A stretch of 50,714 nt of DNA from Dipylidium caninum (Eukaryota; Platyhelminthes; Cestoda; Cyclophyllidea; Dipylidiidae), in contig QEYB01000147.1 in the NCBI GenBank assembly GCA_017562135.1, positions 1-50,714 on the forward strand. Direction: 5' to 3'. This document shows positions 25,346 through 34,600 of this stretch, piece after piece. How positions within the stretch are numbered: position 1 is the stretch's first letter; every line of letters starts with the position of its first letter. A program made the translations under genes and the position numbers. Under the pieces are notes generated by a model, which made no database searches, was not told where the DNA came from, and saw nothing but the letters and a program-made list of their open reading frames with translations.

Positions 25346-26321
25346 GGTTATTCCTTTTGGAATTAGGTGGTATAGCTGCACCTTTCTCTGAGTTTTGAGT
25401 TAGTGTTTGACTATCTGTTTCTTGTGTTTGGCTAACGTTTATACAGTCTGTTTTAGATAAGGTTAGAACTAGATGTATTAGGGAGTTGAAGGGCAGGAGT
25501 CATGAGTGAGATTGAAGAATGCCAGCTGAATGGGTGTTAGGAGGCGGGCCATGGTGAGAAGCGTCAAGTGTTAGAACCCACGTCATAGTTGGCCGACGCT
25601 TCCAGCCAGGTACCGCACATGTAGACATGTATGTATTCAATTGGGTCCCTTGCCGTAATGGCGAGAATGGAAAGGTCATCTGTGGATGAACTCAGTGGGA
25701 ATTTCATCATCGCATGGGCAAAGCGTTGTATTGAAAGGCTTTCGAAATCATGAGGAATGATGAAGATGGGTATGATTTGGACAAAAGACGACGATGTCTC
25801 GTGTGGACAATGGGTACAGTATGGGAAAAAATGTTAAAATAAACTTTTGGCTGTTGTGATGGCATAGTTTAGGTGAATATTTGGATTGCGGATTGAATCG
25901 TGATGAAGAAAGCACTTTTCTTAACAGGCATCTTAACGTTTGACATATGGGGACTGAGTTTGGATGGTTGGTGTGTTGCGTTGTGTTTGCATGTGTTGAG
26001 AAGGCATTGTCATTGTTTGTTGTTATGTGTTACTGCCTATGCGGAGATTTGGTGTCGTGAATATCCCTGACAGGTAGGCTCGAGTAAGAGCTAGTAACAT
26101 GTTATTACTTTCTTATTGTTTCTTTCATCGTATGTTATTATTCTTATGGGCTATTGTATGTAATAATCCATTGTGTTGAACAAAGTTGTTTATTTCGGCT
26201 TTTTTTAACCTTGGAGAAATATATTTCTCTGCAATTCGCCTTATTTTGGAAGTTTTCTTACTGGTTAGAGTTTTGCCTGTTACTTATTTTCCACTATTCT
26301 CCCTCTGATTTTAAACTTTTG

Positions 26322-26347
26322 ATATCTATCTGTCTATCTATCTGTCG
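26322..26347 (+). repeat. ATCT/GTCT tetramer microsatellite
   Basis: ATATCTATCTGTCTATCTAT and a TCTG end; the 42.15 kb duplicate has a shorter TATCTCTACCTATCTG version, so it expanded here. Confidence 0.8.
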
Positions 26348-27084
26348 TCAATGAAGAACTTGTTGTCTATATGTGAGAGCGCAATAGGACATATTTGATG
26401 GTGTTTCTTTGAAGCGTTTGTTTTGCCACCGGTGTTTCATTATTTCCTTTGCAGACTTGATTACCTGTGGCTCGTGTTGAGGCTAAAAGCCTAGATTCTG
26501 CATTTCTATGTGGTTATGTCATGAAGTTAGAACTATTAGGAGATGTATCCTTGTTGTTGTTGTTGTTGGCATTTATTTCACCTGTGCAACTGAAATAATA
26601 ATATACATTTTACTACTAATACTTGGACTTTTATTAACGTGTATATTACAGAATCAGAGGGCAAGCATTGGTTAGCCGGTATAGCATCAAGTCATATTGT
26701 TGCAGCTTTCCTTGGCTATTCAACTAGTCTTTGAATTTCTCCAAAAAGTTTTCTTCTGGGGCTGCAATGACATGTTTGTAATGTATGTGTGTGTGTATGT
26801 AATGGTTACATTTGTTACTTTTAAAGTCTCTTTTGTGAAAGGTTATTCTTTTTAGTATATGGACTTGATCTTCCTTCAGGGCCTAGTTAGAGTGTTTTGT
26901 GAGTAGGAATTATAAGGCTAGTAAGTGGATTTATTGGCTTTGTGCTTGTTATATTGGGCGTGGGTGTTGTACCATTGATATAATTAGGTTGGCATTCGTT
27001 AGTTGGCAGTGGGGTTCGTTTAGAATGTGGAATTCTCATTATCCTCCTAGGTGTGATGTTATGTATGTACGTGATGTGTGTATT

Positions 27085-27096
27085 GGGGGGGGGGGG
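27085..27096 (+). repeat. poly-G run (12)
   Basis: Twelve G in a row. Similar ten-base runs occur at 3317-3326 and 19258-19267. The 42.9 kb duplicate lacks this run. Confidence 0.9.
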
Positions 27097-28493
27097 TTAC
27101 TTGGTATATTTTGTGGAAGAGATGAGGACTGGAGTTGAAGAAGAGCGGCGCGGAGGAGGCAATGTTGAAAGAGTGTTGGAGGTAGAAGTGAGTAATTGAG
27201 AAACAGGCAAGTAGCAGCCTGGACAAAGCATTGGAAAATTGTGAGGATTGGTAGTGACTAAACCGGAACGAATGTCTTGTGGGCAAAAAGCGTTAAAGTG
27301 GACTTCTGGCTGTCGAAATAAACATTTGGTTGAAAACGGCATGGTTGAGGTGAATATTTGCGTTACGGATGGCATCGTGGAGACGAAAGCACTTTCCTCA
27401 ACTGTCATCCTAATACCTGACATATCGAGCGAATAGGCATAATGGTGGTCCAGACCGAGTCATTTATAACGCAGATGCTAATATGAACCTGCGTTAGCCT
27501 TGAGCTAACTGATCGAAATTTTAAAAATAGATGGTGAGTGAAGTGCTAGAAAGTCTGTTTTCTTGCCTACCTAAAGATCACATTGAAGCCTCCGAGCGAT
27601 GCATCCTTATCTCTTCTTTCATTGGGGAAGATGAAGGCCGCCGAAAGAGGAAGTTGGCTCGTTCACTCGTTACTTCGGCCTCCCTTTCATCTTATTTAGC
27701 TTAAAGTGCTTCCAGTCCTTCCTAAGGCACCCATATGAGTTGACCTCAGTGCGTGTTGACAAGGAGAGAGGAGGCGGAGGCAATTAGGCTGCAGTGAGCA
27801 GTTAAGAGGAAGCGAGTAGCAGCGTGAACAAAGCAATATTTTCAAGAGGCTTTCCAAAGTGCGACATATCGGACAATTGTGATGGTGTGGAGAAAAGAAG
27901 TTTTCCAGTGTGGACGAGGGATGGGAAGGGTGGAGAGAATGACGTAGTTGGTGTTAAAACAAAGTAGAGTAGGGAAGCTCTTCCTTTCCTTTCTTTAGTT
28001 TTACCGGGGAAGAACTGACAGCCGAAAGAGGACATTGGTGCATTAACTGGCTATTTTGCCCTCCCATTCATGTTACTTTGTTTGAAGTGCTTGCAGTCTG
28101 AAGACATTAATATGAGTTGGACTTAGTGAATGTTGACAAAGTTTTGCAGTTGCGGTGAAAGAGCGCACATTGCTGAAATATTGCAGAGAGGATGGCTTAT
28201 AGGCTGATTGCAGGACGTGTACAAGAGTGCGAGGACAAATAACATTGGTTGATCGTCATCAAAAGACAAGTATGATGACTAATAGGAGGTAATGTGGAAG
28301 CTTAAGGCATTGTAGGAAGGGAAAAGTGAGGAGAAAGAATGACGTGTGGAGTTGCCCAGGACGGAGGGAGTGAGGGAAGCAGCCTTAAATGCAATGGAGG
28401 AGGAGGGTGGAGCATCTTGCTAGTGGGTAGTAGGTTGGGCTGCCTTCAGCTGCACTGTGCCCTATCGCGCTCTCGCTGTTTCGATGAATACAC

Positions 28494-28522
28494 ACGACTA
28501 CGACTACGACTGCGACTGCGAC
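28494..28522 (+). repeat. CGACTA/CGACTG hexamer microsatellite abutting the H2B start
   Basis: About five CGACTA or CGACTG units run directly into the H2B ATG. The duplicate locus has only one unit (around 43967-43978), so the array grew in this copy. It lies in frame with H2B and would encode a D/Y/C-rich leader if the upstream ATG were used. Confidence 0.8.
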
Positions 28523-28891
28523 ATGGCTCCCAAAGTGGTGTCAGGCAAAGCTGCCAAGAAGGCGTCGAAGGTGAAGGTGCCGAAGACGGACAAAGCAAAG
28601 AAGAGGAGGAGGAAGGAGAGTTACGCTATCTACATATACAAGGTGTTACGTCAGGTGCACCCCGATACGGGCATCTCCTCGAAGGCCATGTCGATTATGA
28701 ACTCTTTCGTGAACGACATCTTCGAGCGTATCGCCGCTGAGTCGAGTCGTCTGGCGCACTACAACAAGAAATCGACTATTACAAGCAGAGAGATCCAGAC
28801 GGCTGTGAGCCTCCTATTGCCGGGTGAGTTGACCAATCATGCGGTGTGAGAGGGCACCAAGGCTGTGACCAAGTACGCCTGCTCGAAATAG
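28523..28891 (+). pseudogene. H2B: histone H2B, frame broken by one TGA 13 codons before the end
   Basis: Core nucleosome histone H2B. The ORF starts [16 protein letters not shown], has a basic tail, then the histone fold: [20 protein letters not shown] (alpha 1 region), a [19 protein letters not shown] stretch and [17 protein letters not shown]. It ends HAV and then TGA (28847-28849) where H2B proteins normally have serine; reading past it gives EGTKAVTKYACSK and TAG at 28889-28891, the normal C-terminus. So one base change (TCA to TGA, or two from other Ser codons) removes the last 13 residues. Other changes lie nearby (AVS for AVR, TN for AK). An in-frame ATG at 28457 would add 22 residues encoded partly by a hexamer repeat. 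Either a young pseudogene or a truncated variant. A partial copy lies at 43979. Confidence 0.88.
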
Positions 28892-29003
28892 AGGTGAGCA
28901 GAGTAACTTTGAGGTGGATCGGTGGCTGGGTCACTGGCACTAATGCCACTTCTACCTACTCCGTCCTCACCTAAGATGTCGACAATGAATGGACGTGTCA
29001 CAC

Positions 29004-29022
29004 GGCCCTGCTAAGAGCCACC
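29004..29022 (+). terminator. possible decayed histone mRNA 3' stem-loop
   Basis: GGCCCT-GCTA-AGAGCC followed by ACC: a six-base stem with one mismatched pair (C-A) and a four-base loop, in the layout of the replication-dependent histone 3' element (GGYYYU, four-base loop, ARRRCC, then ACC). It lies 113 bases after the original H2B stop, further than usual. The loop does not fit the usual U-rich form, so it is either degenerate or chance. Confidence 0.35.
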
Positions 29023-29864
29023 TCCACTGCTCACACCTGTGAGTGTTGCTGTCCCGATGCTCGCTTATACCATTCGTTTTGGACCTTTCTCTCACTGCTT
29101 TGCTCGTTCGCTCGCTCGCGCGCTAAGTCCCTCCCCCTGTCCAGCTTGAATGACTTAGCCTCGTTTGAGGTATGGGGCGGAGAGAATTATTTAGCCTGCT
29201 GTTCGGTACCGCGGAGGGCCCGCGGAACAGCTTGGCACCCCATCTCCACCCCACCATCATGGATCGCCGTCTTTCCACATTTTGGCTTAATAGACGCCAC
29301 ATTTGCGGAGGGAGTGGGGAGTTTACTTTTAAGAAAGAATGCGACCCAATACCGTTGAAATGAAATGTAATGATAAATTGCACGAATGTACTGCCGTTTT
29401 CTTTATTCCTTTTCTTTCGCCTCCGAGCTCATATTGCTGCGATGGAGTAGTAGGAGAGATATGAATTACTTAGATGAGACCACTCGTAATGCTTCTCATA
29501 CGCAACAGCAGAGTTCTTTTGTGGACTGTGACGTCGAAATATGGGACGATTTGAAAGCGCATGACAGGTGGAAGGGAAACTTCTCCACTTCCTCTAAAAT
29601 CCTGACAACAGCGCGGCAGATCTTTTTCAAAAGCGATGCCTCACATTGCCCTCTGAGGCGTCATGAGGTCTTTCTTCGCGACCCACTGCCGATTCCTCTA
29701 CTTCGAAGCTGAAACCTTCTGGCCCTCTCACCGCTGGCTCAAATTTCTGCCGCCGGGTGATGAGCGTTCAACGTGACTGTACTCGAATGTATGTAACCCC
29801 GAGGCGCGTTAACGCATCCGTCAATGCCGTAATGATTCCGACCTCTTAGTTCCACGCCATGATC

Positions 29865-30810
29865 GATCATTCCGTTAAATTAGACAACTTATTCAAGTAT
29901 TGAGCATTCCACCATCGAGTCTGGCATGAAGCGCATCTCCCGAGGATATACTTCCACGCTCATGCGAAGATTTCAGCTTATCCCTTAACACGGCAGGCAA
30001 CAAAATGTCTACAATTTACCCCTCCATAGCAAATGAAGTGGATAAGAATATTGCGAGATCCGGTGATATATAAAAATGCGTGGGGAGGCATATTGAAGTG
30101 TTAGGTTGGGCATACAATATACATCTTCAAAGCAAGGATATAATGTATATTGTTCTACGAGATGGTGCTGGTCTTGTCCATTGCCTTTTGACTGTAGATG
30201 CGTTGCAAACGCCTGGCGCGTTGACCCTCTCCACCGAATCTTCCTTTTCGTAGAGGACATCGTTAATGGAGAGACAGGTGACCAAAAATTCCTGAAAATA
30301 TAGGACTGAAGGCGGATTATTAGGAATGCCACGGAAAGGCATGTTAGGCTTATATTATGAATAAAAGCAAGGTGGATCGACGAGTGATCATTCCCATCTC
30401 ATATTTCGTACCACGGAGTTATCAAATGTTTTAAAGCTGACAGCTATACTCTCGGCAGCGTGCGCGGGCGTTGGATGTGAAGCAGGTGAGGGAGTGATGT
30501 GGGGAGGAAAGGCATAAGATGTGACAGTGGCCGGGCTGTGTTGCGGTTTCATCCACCAACGCCGACGATGGATTCTAAAAATGTATTTTGATTATGTTTC
30601 GTGAAAGGCATGCTCATTGTAGTAACCTCTCGCGGCAGGACCGCTTATCACTCTAAGCACTGTCAAGGACCCTTTTGGCCTTCGACGCAGTAGAGCACGT
30701 AATACGAAACGCACATCGCCGAGAATGTGGTCGCCTTACGTGCGTAATAATGGAGTGGGCAGGCAGAATGGACACAATGGAGATGTTCCCCGGATTTGAA
30801 GAAAGATGAG
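29865..30810 (+). repeat. mosaic module, copy 4
   Basis: ACTTCCACGCTCATGCGAAG (29949), TTGTCCATTGCCTTTTGACT, AACGCCTGGCGCGTT and GGACTGAAGGCGGATTATTA match 3187-3560; its last part matches 13990-14200 and, inverted, 10860-11020. Confidence 0.55.
30664..30806 (+). pseudogene. exon-like fragment, family C (copy 3)
   Basis: Plus-strand relative of the same block: a KDPFG start, then after a small frame change AVEHVIRNAHRREC, a variable part and TMEMFPGFEER before TGA. It matches the minus-strand ORF at 10828-11136 over its 3' half including MFP..EE. It is therefore inverted relative to copy 1, fitting the larger inverted duplication of 6.5-8 against 31-32.6 kb. Confidence 0.4.
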
Positions 30811-31049
30811 CAAATGCCTACTGTCAATCAGAGAATGCAGCTGTGAAGGAGAATCCCGCTGAATGCATAAAGACTTTAAGCCATGTATTTTACCGTGACA
30901 ACAGGATGATCTTGAGATAAGGAAAATCTCCAACCTTTTCGAACATAGGGAAGAGGAACACCGCACCAAATATTTTTATGCGGCTGGCCTTCTTTGCCGT
31001 ACTTCGTCCCCGCGATTTACCCATTAGTGAATATGTTCCTTAGTCGTTT

Positions 31050-32600
31050 TGATTACAATTGCCTTTGGGCGATTAGTACAAATTGTAACAAGGAATGGGC
31101 TCTGAAATGTGCATCTCAAGGCCAGGTGTTCGGGGGAGAGAATGTCTCAACTTCATAGGTCTGCATGATTCTCACGTGAAGTTTTGACTACCAGAGAAAA
31201 TGGTGTCATCTGCAGTCGTATTAAGAGCAAGTAAGCGGATGTTGTAAGGACTACAAATAGCCTCGAGAAGAATCTTTGTGCGCGTTCGGTAAAACTACTC
31301 TTATTTGTTAAGTAGTAAATACAAAATAACGTGCTCGCGCTGAATTTCCTCAGATCCGGGGAAAATTTAAGCATTTTTGTACACGACCGCGGCTTTATGC
31401 CTGCTGTTTTGGTTTCTGACGTGGATATCTTGCCAAAGTTGAATTCATGAGAATGCAACTTTTGCGTCGAGGCAATTTAATCTGCTCATTTTTCGCGTGT
31501 ATCCCATAGTCCTTCACCTCTTTTGCCTACATCGCCTCCCGTTCAACCGTCACCTCTGCAGTGACAGTTATTCTTTGGGGTGAAATTTGGACGAGGAGAA
31601 AATCGTTCCATCTCAGCCCACTAGGAAAAGCACAAACCCTTTGAATGACACCCGCGGTTTCTGCGGTTGTCGATTCCGCCAGTGAAAACTTCTTTTTTCT
31701 CTATTTTGGGAATTCGCCCACTTGTGGTCATTTTGTCCAGTCGCATGGTCTCGGTTATGTCCTCATCTCTTGGTCATGCCGGGCGTGATTCAGGATTGCC
31801 CATTCGAACGGTGACATGAGTGCAGCCAACTGTCACCTCCACACGTTAGCCTATTTAGCGTAAAATCCTCTTTGGGTGTGACGGTTAATTTCCCCTTCAC
31901 TGGAACTGTGAGACCGTCGCGGTATCCGAGGTGCTAACAGCGCTATCCGCCGTGCTGCGGACTATGAAAACGACTCTGTGCGTAGAGAGTTTAGCACCCT
32001 CATTATGACGCCAAAAAAGATTTTGCCTTGGTGAGCACATAGACACAGTTTTTGCCAGGTCAAATTTACTCGTGGACAGGGATGGCAGCTGAAAGATGCC
32101 CTGTGGGGAGAAAAGGCGCTAAATACGTGAAGCGGGAAACAGATTTATACCCGGTGGGGAGGTCTCGATTACCCAGCCTTCAGTCCTCCTAACTTCTCTC
32201 GACTCGCTTCGCAAACGTCCATTAGGCCGAGATATTGGATCAGAAGCAAGAAGATGCGTTTCTCCAGACTCCTACACTTTTGTACATGGCTCAGGGGCAT
32301 AAATTTAAGGATCCCCGAGTTGGAAATTCTCGTTTGCTGCTGATTCCCTGGTCTACTGGTATCCCCCTTGTCTTCATCTTATTCTTCCTCCTCCTCCTAG
32401 TACTCCTCCTCCTCATTATCCTTCTCCTTCTGCATGTCGTAGAGTGACTCGGCCCTGGCCGTGTGCACCGCGACGGTCAAAAGACGGAAAAGAGATAGCC
32501 GGAAGGTCATTGTCCTCTAGTATGGGGAAGACAATCGCAAATTAAGACATCTTATAGGAGACCTTATGGATATTCAGACATCCTGAGAAAAAGCCCCAAG
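31050..32600 (-). repeat. inverted segmental duplication, right arm
   Basis: Reverse-complement partner of 6550-8050, carrying the second broken secreted gene (32169-32510). Divergence is moderate, with many small indels, so the duplication is old. The arms are 23 kb apart. Confidence 0.85.
32169..32510 (-). pseudogene. broken small secreted Glu-rich protein, copy 2
   Basis: 114 codons on the minus strand from ATG at 32510 to TAA at 32169-32171. Signal peptide MTFRLSLFRLLTVAVHTARA, then a Glu-rich linker with two in-frame stops (TAG at codon 38 and TAA at codon 44, each one base from GAG or GAA), then NQQQTRISNSGILKF, and a C-terminal segment with cysteines at codons 79 and 100 (C-X20-C) ending REKLGGLKAG. 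A TATAAG lies about 46 bases before the ATG, close to the 50-base TATA-to-ATG distance of the intact gene at 33883. Copy 1 at 6701-7047 is its inverted duplicate. Apart from the two stops the frame is open, so this is a recent loss or, less likely, a gene read differently. No known family recognised. Confidence 0.62.
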
Positions 32601-32966
32601 ATTCATTCACTTAGTAAAGTAGCTTAGATCACATGAATTTTCTCCAAAGACGGCTTTTTAATGCATGCAACTTACCTATCAGGTGGCCATACAGTCAAAA
32701 TGAGAACACGATGTTACTTTCTTAATCGATTCGAGGAGTTAATACAATTCGGTACACGCCGGTGACAGGCCATACATCATCCACGTAGGCAGTAATTCCA
32801 AGCCACATTCAGAAGTTTGTTTCATTTTAATCGACTAAGCTGCCTACAGATATACTCCATTAAGTAACTTGCAAGTGGACAAGACAGACTCTGTAGCCGG
32901 TATAATTTATAGCCACAGTGTTATAACGGTTGACGTTCAATGAGAGCGATGAGGCAGTTTTACTCA

Positions 32967-33190
32967 CTGCCCTGACAACTGCCATTATGGCACTCATGTG
33001 ACAGGTTAAATAAGGAGAAATGTGACTTCATGCGGTTCATCAGCCTGTCGCTCCCATGCTGTACCAGAGAGACATACTCTTCTGTCGCCAACCCTTTCTT
33101 CCATATGTTCGTCAGGAGAGTCGAAGGAATCGCGTACACATTCATTCCTAAAGACGTCATAGGGTCTTCGTCCAGTGTTGGCAGCACTGA
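32967..33190 (-). other. candidate exon bounded by splice-like sites
   Basis: On the minus strand AAATCACTCAG|TGCTGCC could be an acceptor and GGCA|GTGAGTAAA a donor. Two frames are open between them (one with PTLDEDPMTSLGMNVYAIPS, one with RPYDVFRNECVRDSFDSPDE); I cannot choose. It lies about 0.45 kb upstream of the broken secreted gene on the same strand. Confidence 0.25.
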
Positions 33191-33240
33191 GTGATTTCAA
33201 AAGGATCAAGCATGATGTTATATAAGATTTCTATTGTACA

Positions 33241-33456
33241 TTAACAACAAAGCATCCCTCTTACTGCTGCACCTACTACGTTAACTTGCTGAAAGAGGCG
33301 CCTGACAGCGATACAAACACATGGAACACGAAAATCTGCTGAACAGTTGCTTACCGGGCTTTCGTCACAGAGTGAGAGGACAAGACGTAAAATTTGAGTC
33401 TGCTTGGCTTTACCTCCCTTTAGCGTTGAGTAACCGGTTAAAGTTTTTCGCAGCAT
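33241..33456 (-). repeat. flanking repeat block left of the 66-aa gene
   Basis: About 220 bp that recurs in the same orientation at 34375-34600, 1.1 kb away. Shared landmarks are AGCGATACAAAC, ATGGA.CACGAAAA and a TCGTCACA.AGTGAGA stretch. A short part (GGTTACTCAACGCTA) also occurs on the plus strand at 6605-6630, just upstream of the broken secreted gene at 6701. The minus-strand frame here is open for 71 codons but is not recognised. Confidence 0.55.
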
Positions 33457-33784
33457 TTGATGGCCATTTTATGCTAGTCGTTTCCTATTCAGTAGCATAC
33501 ACTAGAAAAAAGTGAGTTGACTTAGTGTTGAAGGAGAGAATCAATTCTTACGATAGAAGGTAATATGCGAGGTTAGAAATACAGTCATTGGTATTTTACG
33601 CAAATCAGTAGAAAACAGTCAAGAAAACCTAACCAGGACTTTAAAGTGGTAAAACTTTGGTGTCCCTAGGACAACAATGACCGGCAAGGGAAAATATCAG
33701 GCTTTCCGGTCTTTCTTATGACAAATTATTAGTAGATAACCTCTTAAAGCTCTACTCGAATGAATATAAACCAACCTCGAGAGG

Positions 33785-33865
33785 CCAATTCATCCTCAAA
33801 TGTAATTGGTCGTTAGGCCTCCCAAAGTGGAGTATAAAAGAAGGAGCAGAGGCTTGATTCTCTCA
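33785..33865 (+). promoter_or_regulatory. core promoter of the 66-aa secreted peptide gene
   Basis: CCAAT at 33785-33789, an inverted CCAAT (ATTGG) at 33805-33809 and TATAAAA at 33833-33839. A start site near A33865 (TCATTAC, close to an initiator) would lie 32 bases from the TATA box and leave an 18-base leader before the ATG at 33883. The spacing is standard for an RNA polymerase II core promoter; actual use is inferred. Confidence 0.65.
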
Positions 33866-33882
33866 TTACCGCTAACACGACA

Positions 33883-34083
33883 ATGCAGCCCTTCGGTATT
33901 CTCATCTGCTTCGCCTTGGTCATGGCCAATGAGGAAGCCTGGACGCCGGTTGCTCAAGCAGCTCACCCCGAGTGCGCGGATTTGGAGATGAACATGCTCT
34001 GGGCCATGGCAAAGTACCCCAGATTCAGAGAGATCTGTGCCGACAGCCCTCTAATAGAGCAAATTCCCAAGCTGTTGGAGTAG
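33883..34083 (+). CDS. small secreted two-cysteine peptide, 66 aa, single exon, complete
   Basis: Unrecognised small secreted protein. Residues 1-15 (MQPFGILICFALVMA) form a typical signal peptide: a hydrophobic core with V13 and A15 at the -3/-1 positions, so cleavage is expected after A15. The mature part is about 51 residues, acidic, with two cysteines only (C31 and C52, 20 residues between them) and a helix-prone stretch from E30 to E66 that could fold as a disulfide-pinned helical hairpin. The ATG is the first one downstream of the inferred transcription start; an overlapping frame at 33806-33991 begins upstream of the TATA box and is a shadow. TATA and CCAAT boxes precede it and AATAAA follows 73 bases after the stop, so it reads as a short intronless gene. 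Two direct copies of a ~220 bp block flank it (33241-33456 and 34375-34600). The C-X20-C spacing matches the broken gene at 32169-32510. Function unknown; secretion is inferred from the signal peptide. Confidence 0.72.
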   Translation: MQPFGILICFALVMANEEAWTPVAQAAHPECADLEMNMLWAMAKYPRFREICADSPLIEQIPKLLE

Positions 34084-34156
34084 CTTCATTGAACTCGTGC
34101 ATCCTTCCCCTTCAATTTGGGGCGGATTATACTACGTAGGTTTCAGGGGTACCGCC

Positions 34157-34162
34157 AATAAA
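34157..34162 (+). terminator. polyadenylation signal AATAAA of the 66-aa peptide gene
   Basis: Canonical AATAAA 73 bases after the TAG stop. GT-rich sequence follows (around 34187-34240, including TTTTTGTTCTGGG), as expected downstream of a cleavage site. With the TATA box it brackets a transcript of roughly 0.3 kb. Confidence 0.6.
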
Positions 34163-34260
34163 TTGCTTGCCCTCAAACTGGCCAATTGTGTCAAAATGGT
34201 GGGAAATTAGGATTTTTGTTCTGGGCTGGGTGATGGCGGTGGACGAGCTCTAGAAAGAGG

Positions 34261-34294
34261 CGGTGGAGGTAGAGGTGGAGGTGGAGGTGAGGGG
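34261..34294 (+). repeat. GGAGGT-type microsatellite
   Basis: GGTGGAGGTAGAGGTGGAGG and so on, just downstream of the 66-aa gene's poly(A) region. Confidence 0.8.
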
Positions 34295-34374
34295 ACTTCG
34301 AGGTGGTCAACTCGAATGGGGTTGCATTGATCTACGTCCTCGAAATCCGCTCGCTGTTATATGGCGTATCTTTT

Positions 34375-34600
34375 GCGTGTCAAAAACCTGCCTCGCTACA
34401 CTACTGCGCCTGCTACGCCAGCTTGCCCGAAGATGCTCCTAACAGCGATACAAACTCATGGAGCACGAAAAACTACTGAGCAGGAGCTTAATCGGACCCT
34501 CGTCACAAAGTGAGACGACAGGAGGTACAATATGAATCCTCTTGATTTTATTTCCCTGGACGACGAGGAACCGCTTTTGACGGTGACACAATTTTCCTCT
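34375..34600 (-). repeat. flanking repeat block right of the 66-aa gene
   Basis: Direct copy of 33241-33456. With that copy it brackets the intact secreted-peptide gene, as if the gene sits inside one unit of a tandem duplication about 1.1 kb long. Confidence 0.55.

Larger units (their letters stand above)
25800..29350 (+). repeat. histone-bearing segmental duplication, copy A
   Basis: Direct partner of 41650-44350. Shared landmarks in order: TGAATATTTGGATTGCGGAT-type sequence (25875), GGTGTCGTGAATAT (26050), TGTGAGAGCGCAATAGG (26372), GTTATGTC.TGAAGTTAG (26513), GATGCTAATATGAACCT (27474), GCGGTGAAAGAGCGCACATT (28154), GTGGGTAGTAGGTTGGGCTGCC (28423, split here as two parts), and the H2B gene. 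Within it 27590-27760 and 27985-28130 are tandem copies of one another. Confidence 0.85.

Noticed and set aside
27085..27096. Poly-G run as a structural or quadruplex element
   Set aside because: Single uninterrupted runs occur at three unrelated sites and are absent from the duplicate; simple slippage explains them.
28847..28849. TGA in H2B as a recoded or selenocysteine codon
   Set aside because: Flatworm nuclear genes use the standard code, histones have no selenocysteine, and the second copy also has TAG and TAA stops.
33806..33991. Plus-strand frame overlapping the 66-aa gene
   Set aside because: It begins upstream of the TATA box, is Arg/Ser/Pro rich and has no features; a shadow.
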